Positions 35,440 through 46,144 are shown, counted from the first letter of the stretch. The stretch: DNA of 64,000 bases from Variovorax sp. OK212 (GCF_900112425.1 NZ_FOLP01000005.1:186001-250000); one strand, 5' to 3'. The notes: a model not told the origin generated them from the sequence alone. Translations and numbers: made by a program.

Positions 35440-35772
35440 TCAGTCGGCTTCGGGCGCCGGGGCCGGCGTGGGCTCCGGGCTGTCCCAGCCCAGCAGCTCG
35501 GCCAGCCGCTGCACGATCCACGTGGCCTCGGCGGTCGATACGCCCGACTCGGGCGTGTCCAGCCCGGCGTGGATGCGCCGCAGGATCTCGCTTTCGACCG
35601 GCACCTCGGTGTGGTGCTGGATCTGCGCGTGGCCCACGAGGTGGTTGGCGAGGTCTTCGCAGATCTCGTAGCGCGCGCGCACCACGGCGATGGGCTCGCT
35701 CAGGCGCTGGCGCGCGTCGCTGTACACCGCGAAGAACGAGGGGGGAATGAAGATCTGGTTGTCGTCGGACAT
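35440..35772 (-). CDS. Hypothetical protein, 110 aa
   Basis: A 110-residue soluble protein without signal peptide. It starts MSDDNQIFIPPSFFAVYSD and carries a mostly helical core (RYEICEDLANHLVGHAQIQHH), ending in an Asp/Pro/Ala tail (PEPTPAPAPEAD). I believe similar short proteins are conserved in Comamonadaceae, but I cannot name a function. It lies 19 bp downstream of the MerR-like frame, whose start is at 35420, and after a terminator that isolates it from the gene at 35865. Confidence 0.75.
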   Translation of the reverse strand: MSDDNQIFIPPSFFAVYSDARQRLSEPIAVVRARYEICEDLANHLVGHAQIQHHTEVPVESEILRRIHAGLDTPESGVSTAEATWIVQRLAELLGWDSPEPTPAPAPEAD

Positions 35773-35808
35773 CGCTTGCTTATAGCTGCATGAACTGCCG
35801 CCCCAACG

Positions 35809-35832
35809 ACAAAACGCGCCCGTGGGCGCGTT
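35809..35832 (-). terminator. Intrinsic terminator after the 56-aa gene
   Basis: AACGCGCCC (35813-35821) pairs with GGGCGCGTT (35824-35832). On the minus strand the stem is followed by TTGTC, so it serves the small gene that ends at 35865. Confidence 0.75.
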
Positions 35833-35864
35833 CGTCGTGGCTGCGGGGAGCCAGCGGGGCTGGA

Positions 35865-36035
35865 TCAGCCGCCCTTCGTGGGGCGCTTGCCAGGGTTCTT
35901 CTTGCTGCGCGTTGCGGTGCCGCGTTCGAGGCTGACCTTCTGGCCGCCACCGGAGCGAGGCGCGGTGTAGCCGGGCATCGGCGTCGGCTTGGGGGTGGCA
36001 ACGCGTTCGGCTTCGGTACGGAATGTCTTGGGCAT
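35865..36035 (-). CDS. Small basic hypothetical protein, 56 aa
   Basis: A 56-residue, strongly basic and probably disordered protein: MPKTFRTEAERVATPKPTPM, then GYTAPRSGGGQKVSLERG and the Lys-rich end TRSKKNPGKRPTKGG. Codons upstream of the ATG at 36035 are in frame but unlikely to be translated. The terminator at 35809 supports a real transcript. The charge pattern suggests contact with nucleic acid, but this is inference. It is divergent from the MATE gene. Confidence 0.6.
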   Translation of the reverse strand: MPKTFRTEAERVATPKPTPMPGYTAPRSGGGQKVSLERGTATRSKKNPGKRPTKGG

Positions 36036-37550
36036 GAAAAGCTCGGGTAAAAGTGATGAATGTTCGACCCGCAATTAGGCCACACCATGGATTTCACATG
36101 CCGGTAACGGAAGCAACCGGCAGTGTCGCGCGTGCGCGCTTCGTTTCGGGGTCGCTGCTGCGCCATGTCTGCGTGATGGCGGGCACCGGCGCCATCGGCC
36201 TGATCGCGGTGTTCGCGGTCGATCTGATCAACCTGTTCTACATCTCGCTGCTCGGCGAAAAGGAGACGGCCGCGGCGGTCGGCTTCGCGGGCGTGGTGGG
36301 GTTCTTCCACGCGTCGCTGTGCATCGGGCTGACCATCGGCATCGCGGCGGTGGTGTCGCGCACGGTGGGCGCGGGGCGCACCGAGGACGCGCGCCGCATC
36401 GGCACCTCCAGCCTGGTGCTGATGGCGGCGCTCTCGGTGGTCGTGGGCACGGGCACGGCCTTCTTCCTGCACCCGGCGCTGCACGCGCTCGGCGCGCAGG
36501 GCGAGACGGCGCGGCTCGCGCAGCGCTACCTGTCGGTGACGGTGCACACGCTGCCGCTGCTGGGCGTCGGCATGGCGACCTCGGCGCTGCTGCGCTCGGT
36601 GGGCGACGCGCGCCGCTCGATGACGGTGACGCTCGCGGCGGCCTTCGTGACCGCGGTGCTCGACCCGATATTGATCTTCGGCTTCGGGCTGGGGCTCGAC
36701 GGCGCGGCCATCAGCGCGGTGGTCTCGCGCACGGTGCTGGCGGCCATCGGGCTGCACGGCGTGATGGTGAAGCACCGCATGCTCGGGCGCTTCGATGCAT
36801 CGCGCCTGGCCGGAGACGCACGCGCGCTGGGCACGGTGGCCGGGCCGGCGGTGCTGACCAACCTGGCCACGCCGGTGGGCGCGGCCTTCGTCACGCATGC
36901 GGTGGCGCAGTTCGGCCCGTCGGCGGTGGCGGGCGCGGCCACCATCGACCGGCTCACGCCGGTGGCCTTCGGGCTGGTCTACGCGCTCAGCGGCGCGGTC
37001 GGGCCGATCCTGGCGCAGAACCTGGGCGCGGGGCAGTACAAGCGCGTGCAGGAGGGGCTGCGCGACAGCCTGCTGTTCATGGTGGCGTCGGTCGCGGTGG
37101 CGTGGCTGGTGCTGGCGCTGGGCCAGGGGGTGCTGATCCGCGCATTCTCGGCCGACGGGCTGGCGGCCGAGCTGATCTCGCTGTTCTGCAGCTGGCTGGC
37201 CGCGAGCTTCTTCTTCGCGGGCGGGCTGTTCGTGGCGAACGCGTCGTTCAACAACCTCGGGCATCCGCTGCTGTCGACCGGGTTCAACTGGGGGCGCGCC
37301 ACGCTGGGCACGATCCCGTTCGCGTGGTGGGGCTCGCACTACGGCGCGGCCGGCGTGCTGATCGGCCAGGCGGTGGGCTCGTCGATCTTCGGCTTGCTGG
37401 CGGTGGTGGTGGCCTTCAGGCTGGCCGCGAAGCTGGCGCGGCAGCAGGCCCCGGATGCGGCGCCGGCCCCGGTGCTCGATGCACCCGTGGCGCCAACCTC
37501 GGCGCATGCCGAGGCCGCGGCGCTTGCCACGCCGCAGCCTGCAGCGGCAG

Positions 37551-38990
<1,440 letters not shown>

Positions 38991-39012
38991 TCGTTCAGCA
39001 GCCGTGGCCCAC

Positions 39013-39062
39013 GAAAAACAAAAAGCCTTGCCAGCGCCCTTCGCGGGGCGCCGCAAGGCCTT
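39013..39062 (-). terminator. Intrinsic terminator after infA
   Basis: On the minus strand a long stem (GGCCTTGCGGCGCCCC with GGGCGCTGGCAAGGC, slightly imperfect) around a GCGAA loop is followed by TTTTTG. It starts 14 bp after the infA stop codon and separates infA from dbpA. Confidence 0.9.
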
Positions 39063-39075
39063 CGTCAATCGCGGA

Positions 39076-39342
39076 TCAGCGGCGGGGAGAGTTGTTGCCG
39101 CCGGTCGGCGGCGGGCCGCGACGTTCCAGGTGACGGAAGGTGATACGGCCCTTGGTCAGGTCGTAGGGCGAGAGTTCGAGCGACACCTTGTCACCCGCCA
39201 GGATGCGGATGTGGTGCTTGCGCATCTTGCCGCCGCTGTAGGCGATCAGCTGATGGCCGTTGTCGAGCGTGACGCGGTAGCGCGAGTCGGGCAGGACTTC
39301 GGTCACTGCGCCGTTCATTTCGATCAGTTCTTCCTTGGGCAT
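39076..39342 (-). CDS. infA: Translation initiation factor IF-1
   Basis: An 88-residue IF-1 of the S1/OB fold. [20 protein letters not shown], then the [22 protein letters not shown] core, here given in parts as [15 protein letters not shown] and IRILAGDKV, are diagnostic. It differs from the usual 72-residue IF-1 by a basic extension ([14 protein letters not shown]). Betaproteobacteria often carry two infA genes; this looks like the copy outside the ribosomal protein cluster. The transcript probably begins at the promoter near 39940 and passes through the small hypothetical gene. Confidence 0.95.
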   Translation of the reverse strand: MPKEELIEMNGAVTEVLPDSRYRVTLDNGHQLIAYSGGKMRKHHIRILAGDKVSLELSPYDLTKGRITFRHLERRGPPPTGGNNSPRR

Positions 39343-39400
39343 GTGTGGTTACCTCTGAATCGTTCGATGTGTGTTGGAGATGGATTTGGGCGTGATTGTT

Positions 39401-39670
39401 TCAGCCCGCGCATGCAAGCGCGAGAGGGGCCGTCTTCGAGACCTGGGGGGCGCGTTCGCGCACCCAGCCGAGGCCCTGGTCGATGGCATAGCCCAAGGCG
39501 GCGGCATGGCTGGCAAAGCGCGGCGTGAAACGCATCACGCGGTCGTGCATGCCGCTGCCGTGGCCGGAGCGGATCGAGACGGAAGCGGCGAAGTTGCCGT
39601 CGTCCTGGTGTCGAATGAGCGGGGAAACAAGGTACTTGCCCACCGCGATACTGTGTTGAATGATGTCCAT
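39401..39670 (-). CDS. Hypothetical protein, 89 aa
   Basis: An 89-residue protein (MDIIQHSIAVGKYLVSPLIR, then FTPRFASHAAALGYAIDQG). I do not recognise a function; the pattern of strands with many conserved-looking aromatic and His residues suggests a small alpha/beta fold. The frame is open to 39805, but the ATG at 39670 has CCAAGG upstream and gives a compact protein. It lies 58 bp before infA in the same direction, so the two probably share the promoter at 39940. Confidence 0.65.
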   Translation of the reverse strand: MDIIQHSIAVGKYLVSPLIRHQDDGNFAASVSIRSGHGSGMHDRVMRFTPRFASHAAALGYAIDQGLGWVRERAPQVSKTAPLALACAG

Positions 39671-39939
39671 GAAGCCTTGGCACAGCGCGCAGATGCAAAG
39701 CGCGAAGTGCCTGAAAAACAATTGAAAACGGGCGTGGGCCGGCCGGAATGGCGCGGCGAACGCGCTATTCGCTTCAACAAGAACGAAGGCAGTGGTGGCA
39801 ATCATGGGCGCCCGGTCTGGCGCTCCAACACACTGTGAAGCCGGCTTGGGAATGAGGGGCCTGAAGAATCCAAGGGACAGTACAGGTCAGCCGGCGGTAT
39901 TGACGAAATTCTTCGTCGTGGTATCGAAACGAACCCGAC

Positions 39940-39945
39940 ATTATA
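39940..39945 (-). promoter_or_regulatory. Consensus -10 element upstream of the 89-aa gene and infA
   Basis: A perfect TATAAT lies on the minus strand, but no good -35 hexamer is seen 16-18 bp upstream of it. The expected start near 39933 gives a leader of about 260 bases before the ATG at 39670. Confidence 0.55.
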
Positions 39946-39992
39946 GCTTGCGAGGCATGACAGCTGCTTGTCTTAATTACAACGATTCCATG

Positions 39993-40011
39993 AAAAAGGC
40001 CCCGAAGGGCC
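39993..40011 (-). terminator. Intrinsic terminator of the MFS gene
   Basis: On the minus strand GGCCC-TTC-GGGGCC is followed by TTTTTC, about 25 bp after the stop codon of the MFS gene (40034). Confidence 0.85.
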
Positions 40012-40020
40012 ATTGATCAA

Positions 40021-40046
40021 GCGCTATTTGCTATCAAAAACATAGC
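40021..40046. repeat. Short inverted repeat at the MFS 3' end
   Basis: GCTATTTGCTATC...ACATAGC contains a GCTAT/ATAGC inverted repeat around an AT-rich loop. Its last part codes for the final residues of the MFS protein. Similar short AT-rich inverted repeats are common between Comamonadaceae genes, as far as I recall. Confidence 0.45.
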
Positions 40047-41275
40047 TCCGTCGCGGCGCAACGGCCCGCGCGTGCCTTTCGTGCATGGTGTGCCGCACGC
40101 AGCAGCAGCACCAGCCCCGCGAATTGGGCGGCCGCGCCCACCCAGCCCACCGCGCCCACGCCGGCCAGTTCGATCGCCGCGCCGCCCAGCGCCGAGCCGG
40201 CCGCAATGCCGAGGTAGACCGCCGACGCGTGGAGCGACAGGGTCATCGGCGCGCGTTCCGGCGCCAGCCGGATCAGCCGCACCGCCTGCGCCGGCCCGAA
40301 GCCCCAGCCCGCGAAGCCCCACAGCGCCGACAGCGCCACGACCAGCGGCAGCGCCAGCCCGCGCGGCAGCATCTGCGCGGCGAACGAGAGCCCGCCCAGC
40401 ACCACCACCAGCATCAGCGCGAAGCCCTGCGCCATGCGGTCGGCGCCGAAGCGGTCGGTGGCCCAGCCGCCGGCCGCCGTGCCCAGCGCCGCCGCCACGC
40501 CGATCGCGAAGAACACCGCGCTCACTCCTTCGGCGCCGAAGCCCAGCGTGCCCGACAGGAACAGCGCGATGTACGTGTAGAAGCTGAAGCCGCCCGTCGC
40601 CCAGAGCATGGTCACCAGCAGCGCCGGCAGCACGCCCGGTTCGCGCGCCACGGCGAAGGCGGGAGCGCGCTGCGTGGGGGCCGGCGCTGGTGCTGCATTG
40701 CGGGGCAGGCCGAGCGCGAGCCCGGCGGTCGCCAGCACCGCCACCGCGGCAATCAGCAGGTAGGCCGTGCGCCAGCCGCCCCAGCCCGCGATCCACGCGC
40801 CCAGCGGCACGCCGAGCGCAACCGCCACCGTGCCGCCGCCGCTCACGATGGCCAGCGCCCGGCCGCGCAGCGCGGGCGCCACCATGGCCGCCGCCATTGC
40901 GCTCGCGGTCGGCAAGAACACGCCCGCCACCAGCCCCAGCGCGACCCGCGCCAACGCCAGTTGCGTGAAGCCGTGCGCCATCGACGCCGCCAGCGTCAGC
41001 CCCGAAAACGCCGCGAGGCTCGCGACCAGCAGCGGCCGGCGGTCGAAGCGCGCGAACAGCGCGGCCATCAGCGGCGAGCCGATCGCGTAGCTCAGCGCGA
41101 ACAGCAGCACCAGTTGCCCGGCGCGCGCGGCGCTCACCTGCAGGTCGGCCGCGAGCACGGGCAGCAGCCCCGCGACGATGAAGCTCTCGGTGCCGATGGC
41201 GAAGGCGCCCAGCGCGAGCCAGGCGAGGCTTGTGGGCAGCCTGTCGGGCCGGGGCGCAGCGGGATCGGTGGGCAT
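40034..41275 (-). CDS. MFS transporter (DHA1/AraJ-like)
   Basis: A 413-residue major facilitator with twelve hydrophobic helices. GTESFIVAGLLPVLAADLQV in helix 1 and the loop motif DRRPLLVASLAAFSG are typical of the DHA1 drug-exporter group. It probably exports a small hydrophilic metabolite or drug in exchange for H+. It is divergent from a MocR-type regulator, with a near-perfect operator between the starts, so its expression is probably tied to a pyridoxal-phosphate-linked signal. The C-terminus (ATELCF) is encoded by the short repeat. Confidence 0.92.
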   Translation of the reverse strand: MPTDPAAPRPDRLPTSLAWLALGAFAIGTESFIVAGLLPVLAADLQVSAARAGQLVLLFALSYAIGSPLMAALFARFDRRPLLVASLAAFSGLTLAASMAHGFTQLALARVALGLVAGVFLPTASAMAAAMVAPALRGRALAIVSGGGTVAVALGVPLGAWIAGWGGWRTAYLLIAAVAVLATAGLALGLPRNAAPAPAPTQRAPAFAVAREPGVLPALLVTMLWATGGFSFYTYIALFLSGTLGFGAEGVSAVFFAIGVAAALGTAAGGWATDRFGADRMAQGFALMLVVVLGGLSFAAQMLPRGLALPLVVALSALWGFAGWGFGPAQAVRLIRLAPERAPMTLSLHASAVYLGIAAGSALGGAAIELAGVGAVGWVGAAAQFAGLVLLLRAAHHARKARAGRCAATELCF

Positions 41276-41322
41276 GAAGGGCTCCTTGGAGGGTGTTCGA
41301 TGCCTTCAGGATAGGTTTGCAA

Positions 41323-41343
41323 GTGGCTCTTCAAAAGAACCAC
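41323..41343. promoter_or_regulatory. MocR-type operator between the MFS and MocR genes
   Basis: GTGGCTCTT and AAGAACCAC flank a CAA centre, an inverted repeat with 8 of 9 pairs. It starts 47 bp from the MFS start and ends 14 bp before the MocR ATG, so one dimer could control both directions. Confidence 0.65.
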
Positions 41344-41357
41344 AATCGGCGAAGTTC

Positions 41358-42845
41358 ATGGAGCCACTTTTCGAACTCGCCCTCCGCCTGCCGGACGCCG
41401 GCTCGCGCGACCTGCTGCGCGAGCTGCACCGGCAATTGCGCAGCGCCATCCTCGACGGCCGGCTGCAGCCCGGCGCGCGCCTGCCCGCCACACGGGCCTT
41501 GGCGCAGCAGTTGGGCGTGTCGCGCAACACCATGCTCGCGGCCTACGACCTGCTGCTGAGCGAGGGCTACCTGCTGGCCCGCCCCGGCGCCGGCACCTAC
41601 GTGGCCGACACGCTGCCGAATGCTCGCGGCGGTCGCGGCACTCGAAGTGGCCGCGCTCCGAAAGCCTCGACGCCGGCAAGGCGCGACCCCCGGCTGGTGC
41701 CGCTCGACGTGCCCGGCGCCGACCTCGCGCCCACGCTGCAGCCGCAGGCCGCGCGCGACGACTTCCGCGTCGGCCTGCCCGACGTGAGCCTGTTTCCCTT
41801 CGACATCTGGCGCCGCCTGTCCGACCGCGCACTGCGCCATGCCGCGCGACAGGCCGCTCGTTTCGCGGACTACGCCGACCCGCAGGGCCAGGCCGCATTG
41901 CGCGAGGCGATCGCGGGGCACGTGTCGTTCACGCGCGCGGTCGGCTGCACCGCCGCCGACGTCGTCGTCACCGCCGGCGCGCAGCAGGCTTTCGGTCTGC
42001 TGGCGCGCATCCTCGTGGTGCCGGGGCGCACCGTGGTCGCGGTCGAGCAGTTGTTCTATCCGTCGCTGCGCGAGGCCATGCTGGCGGCTGGCGCCCGGGT
42101 GGTGACCGTGCCGACCGACGACGAAGGCATGTGCGTGGACCGCATCCCGCCCGAGGCCCGCGTGGTCTGCGTGACGCCCTCGCACCAGTTCCCCACCGGC
42201 GTGGCGATGTCGCCGCCGCGCCGTGCCGCGCTGCTGGCCTTCGCGCGGGCGCGCAACGCGGTCGTCATCGAGGACGACTACGACAGCGAGTTCCGCTTTG
42301 CCGGCCGCCCGCTCGACGCGCTGCAGACGCTCGATCGGGCCGAGTCGGTCTTCTACGTCGGCACCTTTTCCAAGAGCCTGTTTCCCGCGCTGCGGTTGGG
42401 TTTCGTGGTGGCGCCGCCCTGGGCGCGCGCCGCGCTGGTGCGCGCGCGCGAGTTGGCCGACTGGCACGGCCCGGTGCTGGCGCAGGAGGCGCTGGCCGCG
42501 TTCATCGCCGAAGGGCACCTGGCGCGCCACATCCGCAAGATGCGCAAGCTGTACGGCGCGCGGCGCACCGCGTTGCTCGAGGCGCTGGCGCGGCACGGCG
42601 CGGGGCGGCTCGAAGCCGTTGCGTCCGACGCGGGGCTGCACCTGTCGGCCCGGCTGCTGGGTGCCACGCGGGCCGATGCGGTGGTCGAGCGCGCCGCCGC
42701 GGCCGGCATCGTGCTGCCGCCGCTGTCGCGTTTCGCGCTCGATGCCAACGCGCCGGGCGTGCCCAACGGGCTGGCGTTCGGGTACGGGCTGATCGGGGAG
42801 GCGCAGATCGACGGCGCGGTTGGCCGGCTGGTCCGGTTGCTCTGA
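41358..42845 (+). CDS. MocR/GabR-family PLP-dependent regulator
   Basis: A 495-residue fusion of an N-terminal GntR winged helix (residues about 15-80, with LPATRALAQQLGVSRNTMLA) and a fold-type I aminotransferase domain. The PLP-lysine region is in YVGTFSKSLFPALRLG and the nearby EDDYDSEFRF motif is diagnostic. Such regulators use pyridoxal phosphate and an amino ligand as effector. The frame extends upstream to 41178, but ATG 41358 gives the standard MEPLFELALRL start. It is divergent from the MFS exporter. Confidence 0.94.
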   Translation: MEPLFELALRLPDAGSRDLLRELHRQLRSAILDGRLQPGARLPATRALAQQLGVSRNTMLAAYDLLLSEGYLLARPGAGTYVADTLPNARGGRGTRSGRAPKASTPARRDPRLVPLDVPGADLAPTLQPQAARDDFRVGLPDVSLFPFDIWRRLSDRALRHAARQAARFADYADPQGQAALREAIAGHVSFTRAVGCTAADVVVTAGAQQAFGLLARILVVPGRTVVAVEQLFYPSLREAMLAAGARVVTVPTDDEGMCVDRIPPEARVVCVTPSHQFPTGVAMSPPRRAALLAFARARNAVVIEDDYDSEFRFAGRPLDALQTLDRAESVFYVGTFSKSLFPALRLGFVVAPPWARAALVRARELADWHGPVLAQEALAAFIAEGHLARHIRKMRKLYGARRTALLEALARHGAGRLEAVASDAGLHLSARLLGATRADAVVERAAAAGIVLPPLSRFALDANAPGVPNGLAFGYGLIGEAQIDGAVGRLVRLL

Positions 42846-42925
42846 GCCCGCGCAGGCGTTCGAGTGCACGCTTTGTCGTCACGCTCCTACAGCCGTGGCT
42901 GGGTGCCGGTGCGCTCAATCGCGCC

Positions 42926-44008
42926 ATGAACACGACCACCCTTTCCGCCATGCCCGTGCGCTACGACCCTGCCGTCGAGACCTTCCGCGACGACGAGGCG
43001 CAGACACAGAAGGATCTCGTGGCCACGCTCGTGGACATGGCCAGCACCATGGCCGACCACACCGGCCATGCGATGCGCGCCGTGCACGCCAAGAGCCATG
43101 GCCTGCTGCGCGGCGAGTTGCGCGTGCTCGATGGCCTGCCCGAACCGCTGGCGCAGGGCCTGTTCGCGTCGGCGCGCCGCTATCCGGTGGTGATGCGGCT
43201 GTCGACGCCGCCCGCCGAGGTGCTCGACGACCGCGTCTCGCTGCCGCGCGGCATGGCGGTGAAGGTGCTTGGCGTCGAAGGTGCGCGCGTGGAGGGCTCC
43301 GAAGGCGGCACCACGCAGGACTTCCTGTTCGTCGACGGCCCGGTGTTCGCCGCGCCCGACGCCAAGGGCTTCCTGCGCAGCCTGAAATTGCTCGCCAGCA
43401 CCACCGACAAGGCGCCCAATGCCAAGCGCGTGCTGTCCAGCGTGCTGCAGGGCCTCGAAAAAACCGTCGAAAGCTTCGGCACCCGCAGCGGCACGTTGAT
43501 CGCGCTGGGCGGCCATCCCGAGACGCATCCGCTCGGCGCCACCTTCTTCACCCAGGTGCCGCTGCGCTACGGCGCGTACATCGCCAAGCTGCAGCTCGTG
43601 CCGGTGTCGCCCGCGCTGCTGGCGCTGGAGAACGCGCCGCTCGACCTGGCCGGCAAGCCCGACGGCACGCGCGAGGCGGTGGCCGATTTCATCCGCCAGT
43701 ACCCGGCGGTGTGGGAGTTGCGCGCGCAGCTGTGCATCGACCTGGAACGCATGCCGGTGGAAGACGCCTCGGTCGAATGGCCGCAGGAACTGAGCCCGTT
43801 CGTCGCCGTTGCGCGCATCACCGCCGATCCGCAGGAGGGCTGGAGCGAAGCGCTGGCTCGGGAGGTCGACGACGGCATGGCCTTCAACCCGTGGCATGCA
43901 CTGGCTGCGCATCGTCCGCTGGGCAACGTGATGCGCGCGCGCAAGGTGGCGTATGCGGCGTCGTCGGAATTCCGAAGCGAGCGCAACGGCTGTCCGATAC
44001 ACCGCTGA
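42926..44008 (+). CDS. Catalase-family protein (y4iL-like haem peroxidase)
   Basis: A 360-residue member of the small catalase-like haem group. The N-terminal His motif (AMRAVHAKSHGLLRGEL) matches the distal catalytic His of catalases, and the C-terminal Arg-rich helix (GNVMRARKVAYAASSEFR) holds the likely haem ligand Tyr region. It lacks the length of true monofunctional catalases (about 480). It probably acts as a peroxidase for organic hydroperoxides or allene-oxide-like chemistry. It ends 22 bp before the convergent isomerase gene. Confidence 0.87.
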   Translation: MNTTTLSAMPVRYDPAVETFRDDEAQTQKDLVATLVDMASTMADHTGHAMRAVHAKSHGLLRGELRVLDGLPEPLAQGLFASARRYPVVMRLSTPPAEVLDDRVSLPRGMAVKVLGVEGARVEGSEGGTTQDFLFVDGPVFAAPDAKGFLRSLKLLASTTDKAPNAKRVLSSVLQGLEKTVESFGTRSGTLIALGGHPETHPLGATFFTQVPLRYGAYIAKLQLVPVSPALLALENAPLDLAGKPDGTREAVADFIRQYPAVWELRAQLCIDLERMPVEDASVEWPQELSPFVAVARITADPQEGWSEALAREVDDGMAFNPWHALAAHRPLGNVMRARKVAYAASSEFRSERNGCPIHR

Positions 44009-44030
44009 CGCCCGAGCGGCTTGGCCCGGT

Positions 44031-45086
44031 TCAGCCGATCCCCAGCATCCGCTTGTTCGCCGCCACATCCACCGCGCCGGCCGCGAAGTCGTCGAACGCC
44101 CGGTCCGCCACGTGGAGGATGTGCTCGGCGATGAACTTCGCGCCTTCGCGCGCGCCGTCTTCCGGGTGCTTGATGCAGCACTCCCACTCCAGCACCGCCC
44201 AGCCCGGGAAGTCGTACTGCGCCATCTTCGAGAAGATGCCCTTGAAGTCGACCTGTCCGTCGCCCAGCGAGCGGAAGCGTCCGGCCCGGTTGATCCAGCT
44301 CTGGAAGCCGCCGTACACGCCCTGCTTGCCGCTCGGGTTGAACTCGGCGTCCTTCACGTGAAAGATCCTGATGCGCTCGTGGTAGTGGTCGATGTACGCC
44401 AGGTAGTCGAGCTGCTGCAGCAGGAAATGGCTCGGGTCGTACAGCAGGCAGGCGCGCGGGTGGTTGTTCACGCGCTCCAGGAACATTTCGTAGCTCACGC
44501 CGTCGTGCAGGTCTTCGCCGGGGTGGATCTCGTAGCCCACGTCCACGCCCGCGGCGTCGAAGGCATCGAGGATCGGGCGCCAGCGCCGCGCCAGTTCGTC
44601 GAAGGCTTCCTCGATGAGGCCCGGCGGGCGCGGCGGCCACGAATACAGGTACGGCCATGCCAGCGCGCCCGAGAAGGTCGCGTGCGCCGTGAGGCCCAGG
44701 TTGGCCGAGGCCTTCGCCGCGAAGTGCAGCTGCTCCACCGCCCACTGCTGGCGCCGCACCGGGTCGCCGCGCACCTCGGGCGCCGCGAAGCCGTCGAAGC
44801 CCGCGTCGTAGGCTGGGTGCACCGCCACCAGCTGGCCCTGCAGGTGGGTCGAGAGTTCGGTGATCTCCAGCCCGTGCTTCGCGAGCGTGCCCTTCACCTC
44901 GTCGCAGTAGGTCCGGCTCTGCGCGGCCTTCTTCAGGTCGAACAGTCGCGCGTCCCAGCTGGGGATCTGCACGCCCTTGTAGCCCAGCCCCGCGGCCCAT
45001 CCGGCGATGCCGTCGAGCGTGTTGAACGGGGCGGTGTCTCCGGCGAACTGGGCCAGAAAAATGGCCGGGCCCTTGATCGTTTTCAT
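44031..45086 (-). CDS. Sugar phosphate isomerase/epimerase (xylose-isomerase-like TIM barrel)
   Basis: A 351-residue TIM-barrel protein of the AP endonuclease 2/xylose isomerase-like group. Metal-binding residues appear in VGYEIHPGEDLHDG, LLYDPSHF, RIFHVKDAEF and AVLEWECC. These enzymes isomerise or epimerise sugars or inositol-derived intermediates. The ATG at 45086 has AGGAAGAC upstream; the frame is open further but without support. It is divergent from the C26 amidotransferase gene. The precise substrate cannot be told. Confidence 0.9.
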   Translation of the reverse strand: MKTIKGPAIFLAQFAGDTAPFNTLDGIAGWAAGLGYKGVQIPSWDARLFDLKKAAQSRTYCDEVKGTLAKHGLEITELSTHLQGQLVAVHPAYDAGFDGFAAPEVRGDPVRRQQWAVEQLHFAAKASANLGLTAHATFSGALAWPYLYSWPPRPPGLIEEAFDELARRWRPILDAFDAAGVDVGYEIHPGEDLHDGVSYEMFLERVNNHPRACLLYDPSHFLLQQLDYLAYIDHYHERIRIFHVKDAEFNPSGKQGVYGGFQSWINRAGRFRSLGDGQVDFKGIFSKMAQYDFPGWAVLEWECCIKHPEDGAREGAKFIAEHILHVADRAFDDFAAGAVDVAANKRMLGIG

Positions 45087-45247
45087 CGGCTTGTCTTCCT
45101 TCTTGGTCCTGGTGGCGTTGAAAGCATACTTGGCGTGTCGTCCGACCCCGTGCGAGAGGCCAACGAGCCACAATGGACTTTCATTTCCGCTCCTTCGGCA
45201 CACCTTTGCGCACACCGCGTCCGGTTCCCTCCGACGACGGTCCCGTG

Positions 45248-46144
45248 ATGACACAACCTGTTTCCGCCCGGCTCAAGATCGGCCTGTCCGCCTGCTTCTC
45301 GCACGCCGACCCGGCCCGCTCGCTCTTCTCCAACAAGACGCTGCAGTACGTCGAGCAATCGATCGCGCACTGGCTCATGTCCGCCGGCGCCATGGTGGTG
45401 ATGGTGCCCTGCCCCACCGGCGACACCGCGCGCGGCGACACCAAGCTGTCGCACTACGCCGAGTGGCTCGACGGCGTGGTGATGCACGGCGGCGCCGACG
45501 TCTGGCCCGGCAGCTACGGCGAGGTGCCGCTGAAGGACGCCTGGGTCGGCGACCGCATCCGCGACCTCTACGACCTGGCGCTGGTCGAGGCCTTCGAGCA
45601 GGCCGGCAAGCCCATCTTCGGCGTGTGCCGCGGGCTGCAGCTCATCAACGTGGCCTTCGGCGGCACGCTGTACCAGGACATCGAGGAGCAGCACGGCCAC
45701 CCCGAGACGCTGAAGCACCGCGACCCGGTGACCTACGACCAGAACTTTCACCAGATCGAGATCGTGCAGGGCACGCGGCTGGCCAAGCTCTACCCCGAGG
45801 TTCGGAGCGCGCGCGTCAACAGCATCCACCACCAGGGCGTGAAGGACATCGCCCCCGGCTTCGACGTCGAGGCCTGGAGCCTGCCCGACCGTGTGCCCGA
45901 GGCCATTCGCCGCCGGTCCGACCGCGGGCGCAGCTACATCTCCGCGACCCAGTGGCACCCCGAGTTCCACAAGTACGGCAGCACCGAGACGGTGGACGAC
46001 ACGCCCATCCTGCACGACTTCCTGTGGGCCTGCGCCACCGCCAAGGTGGCGCCGCGCACCAGCACGGGCAGCATGCGCGACATGCCGGGGCGCATTCGCA
46101 ACCGCGCGGCGCGGTTGCTGCGCCAGGCGCTGCTTCGGCGCTGA
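45248..46144 (+). CDS. Peptidase C26 (gamma-glutamyl-GABA hydrolase-like) amidotransferase
   Basis: A 298-residue class I glutamine-amidotransferase-like hydrolase. The nucleophile Cys lies in IFGVCRGLQLINVAFGG and the catalytic His/Glu in ATQWHPEFHKYG, the pattern of PuuD-type gamma-glutamyl-gamma-aminobutyrate hydrolases in putrescine breakdown. The start is not certain: ATG 45248 matches the conserved core, ATG 45173 would add 25 residues, and neither has a strong ribosome-binding site. The 3' end forms part of a hairpin with 8-bp arms. Confidence 0.88.
   Translation: MTQPVSARLKIGLSACFSHADPARSLFSNKTLQYVEQSIAHWLMSAGAMVVMVPCPTGDTARGDTKLSHYAEWLDGVVMHGGADVWPGSYGEVPLKDAWVGDRIRDLYDLALVEAFEQAGKPIFGVCRGLQLINVAFGGTLYQDIEEQHGHPETLKHRDPVTYDQNFHQIEIVQGTRLAKLYPEVRSARVNSIHHQGVKDIAPGFDVEAWSLPDRVPEAIRRRSDRGRSYISATQWHPEFHKYGSTETVDDTPILHDFLWACATAKVAPRTSTGSMRDMPGRIRNRAARLLRQALLRR

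Noticed and set aside
39774..40013. A 79-codon minus-strand frame upstream of the 89-aa gene
   Set aside because: It overlaps the predicted promoter and the MFS terminator and has no ribosome-binding site or domain.
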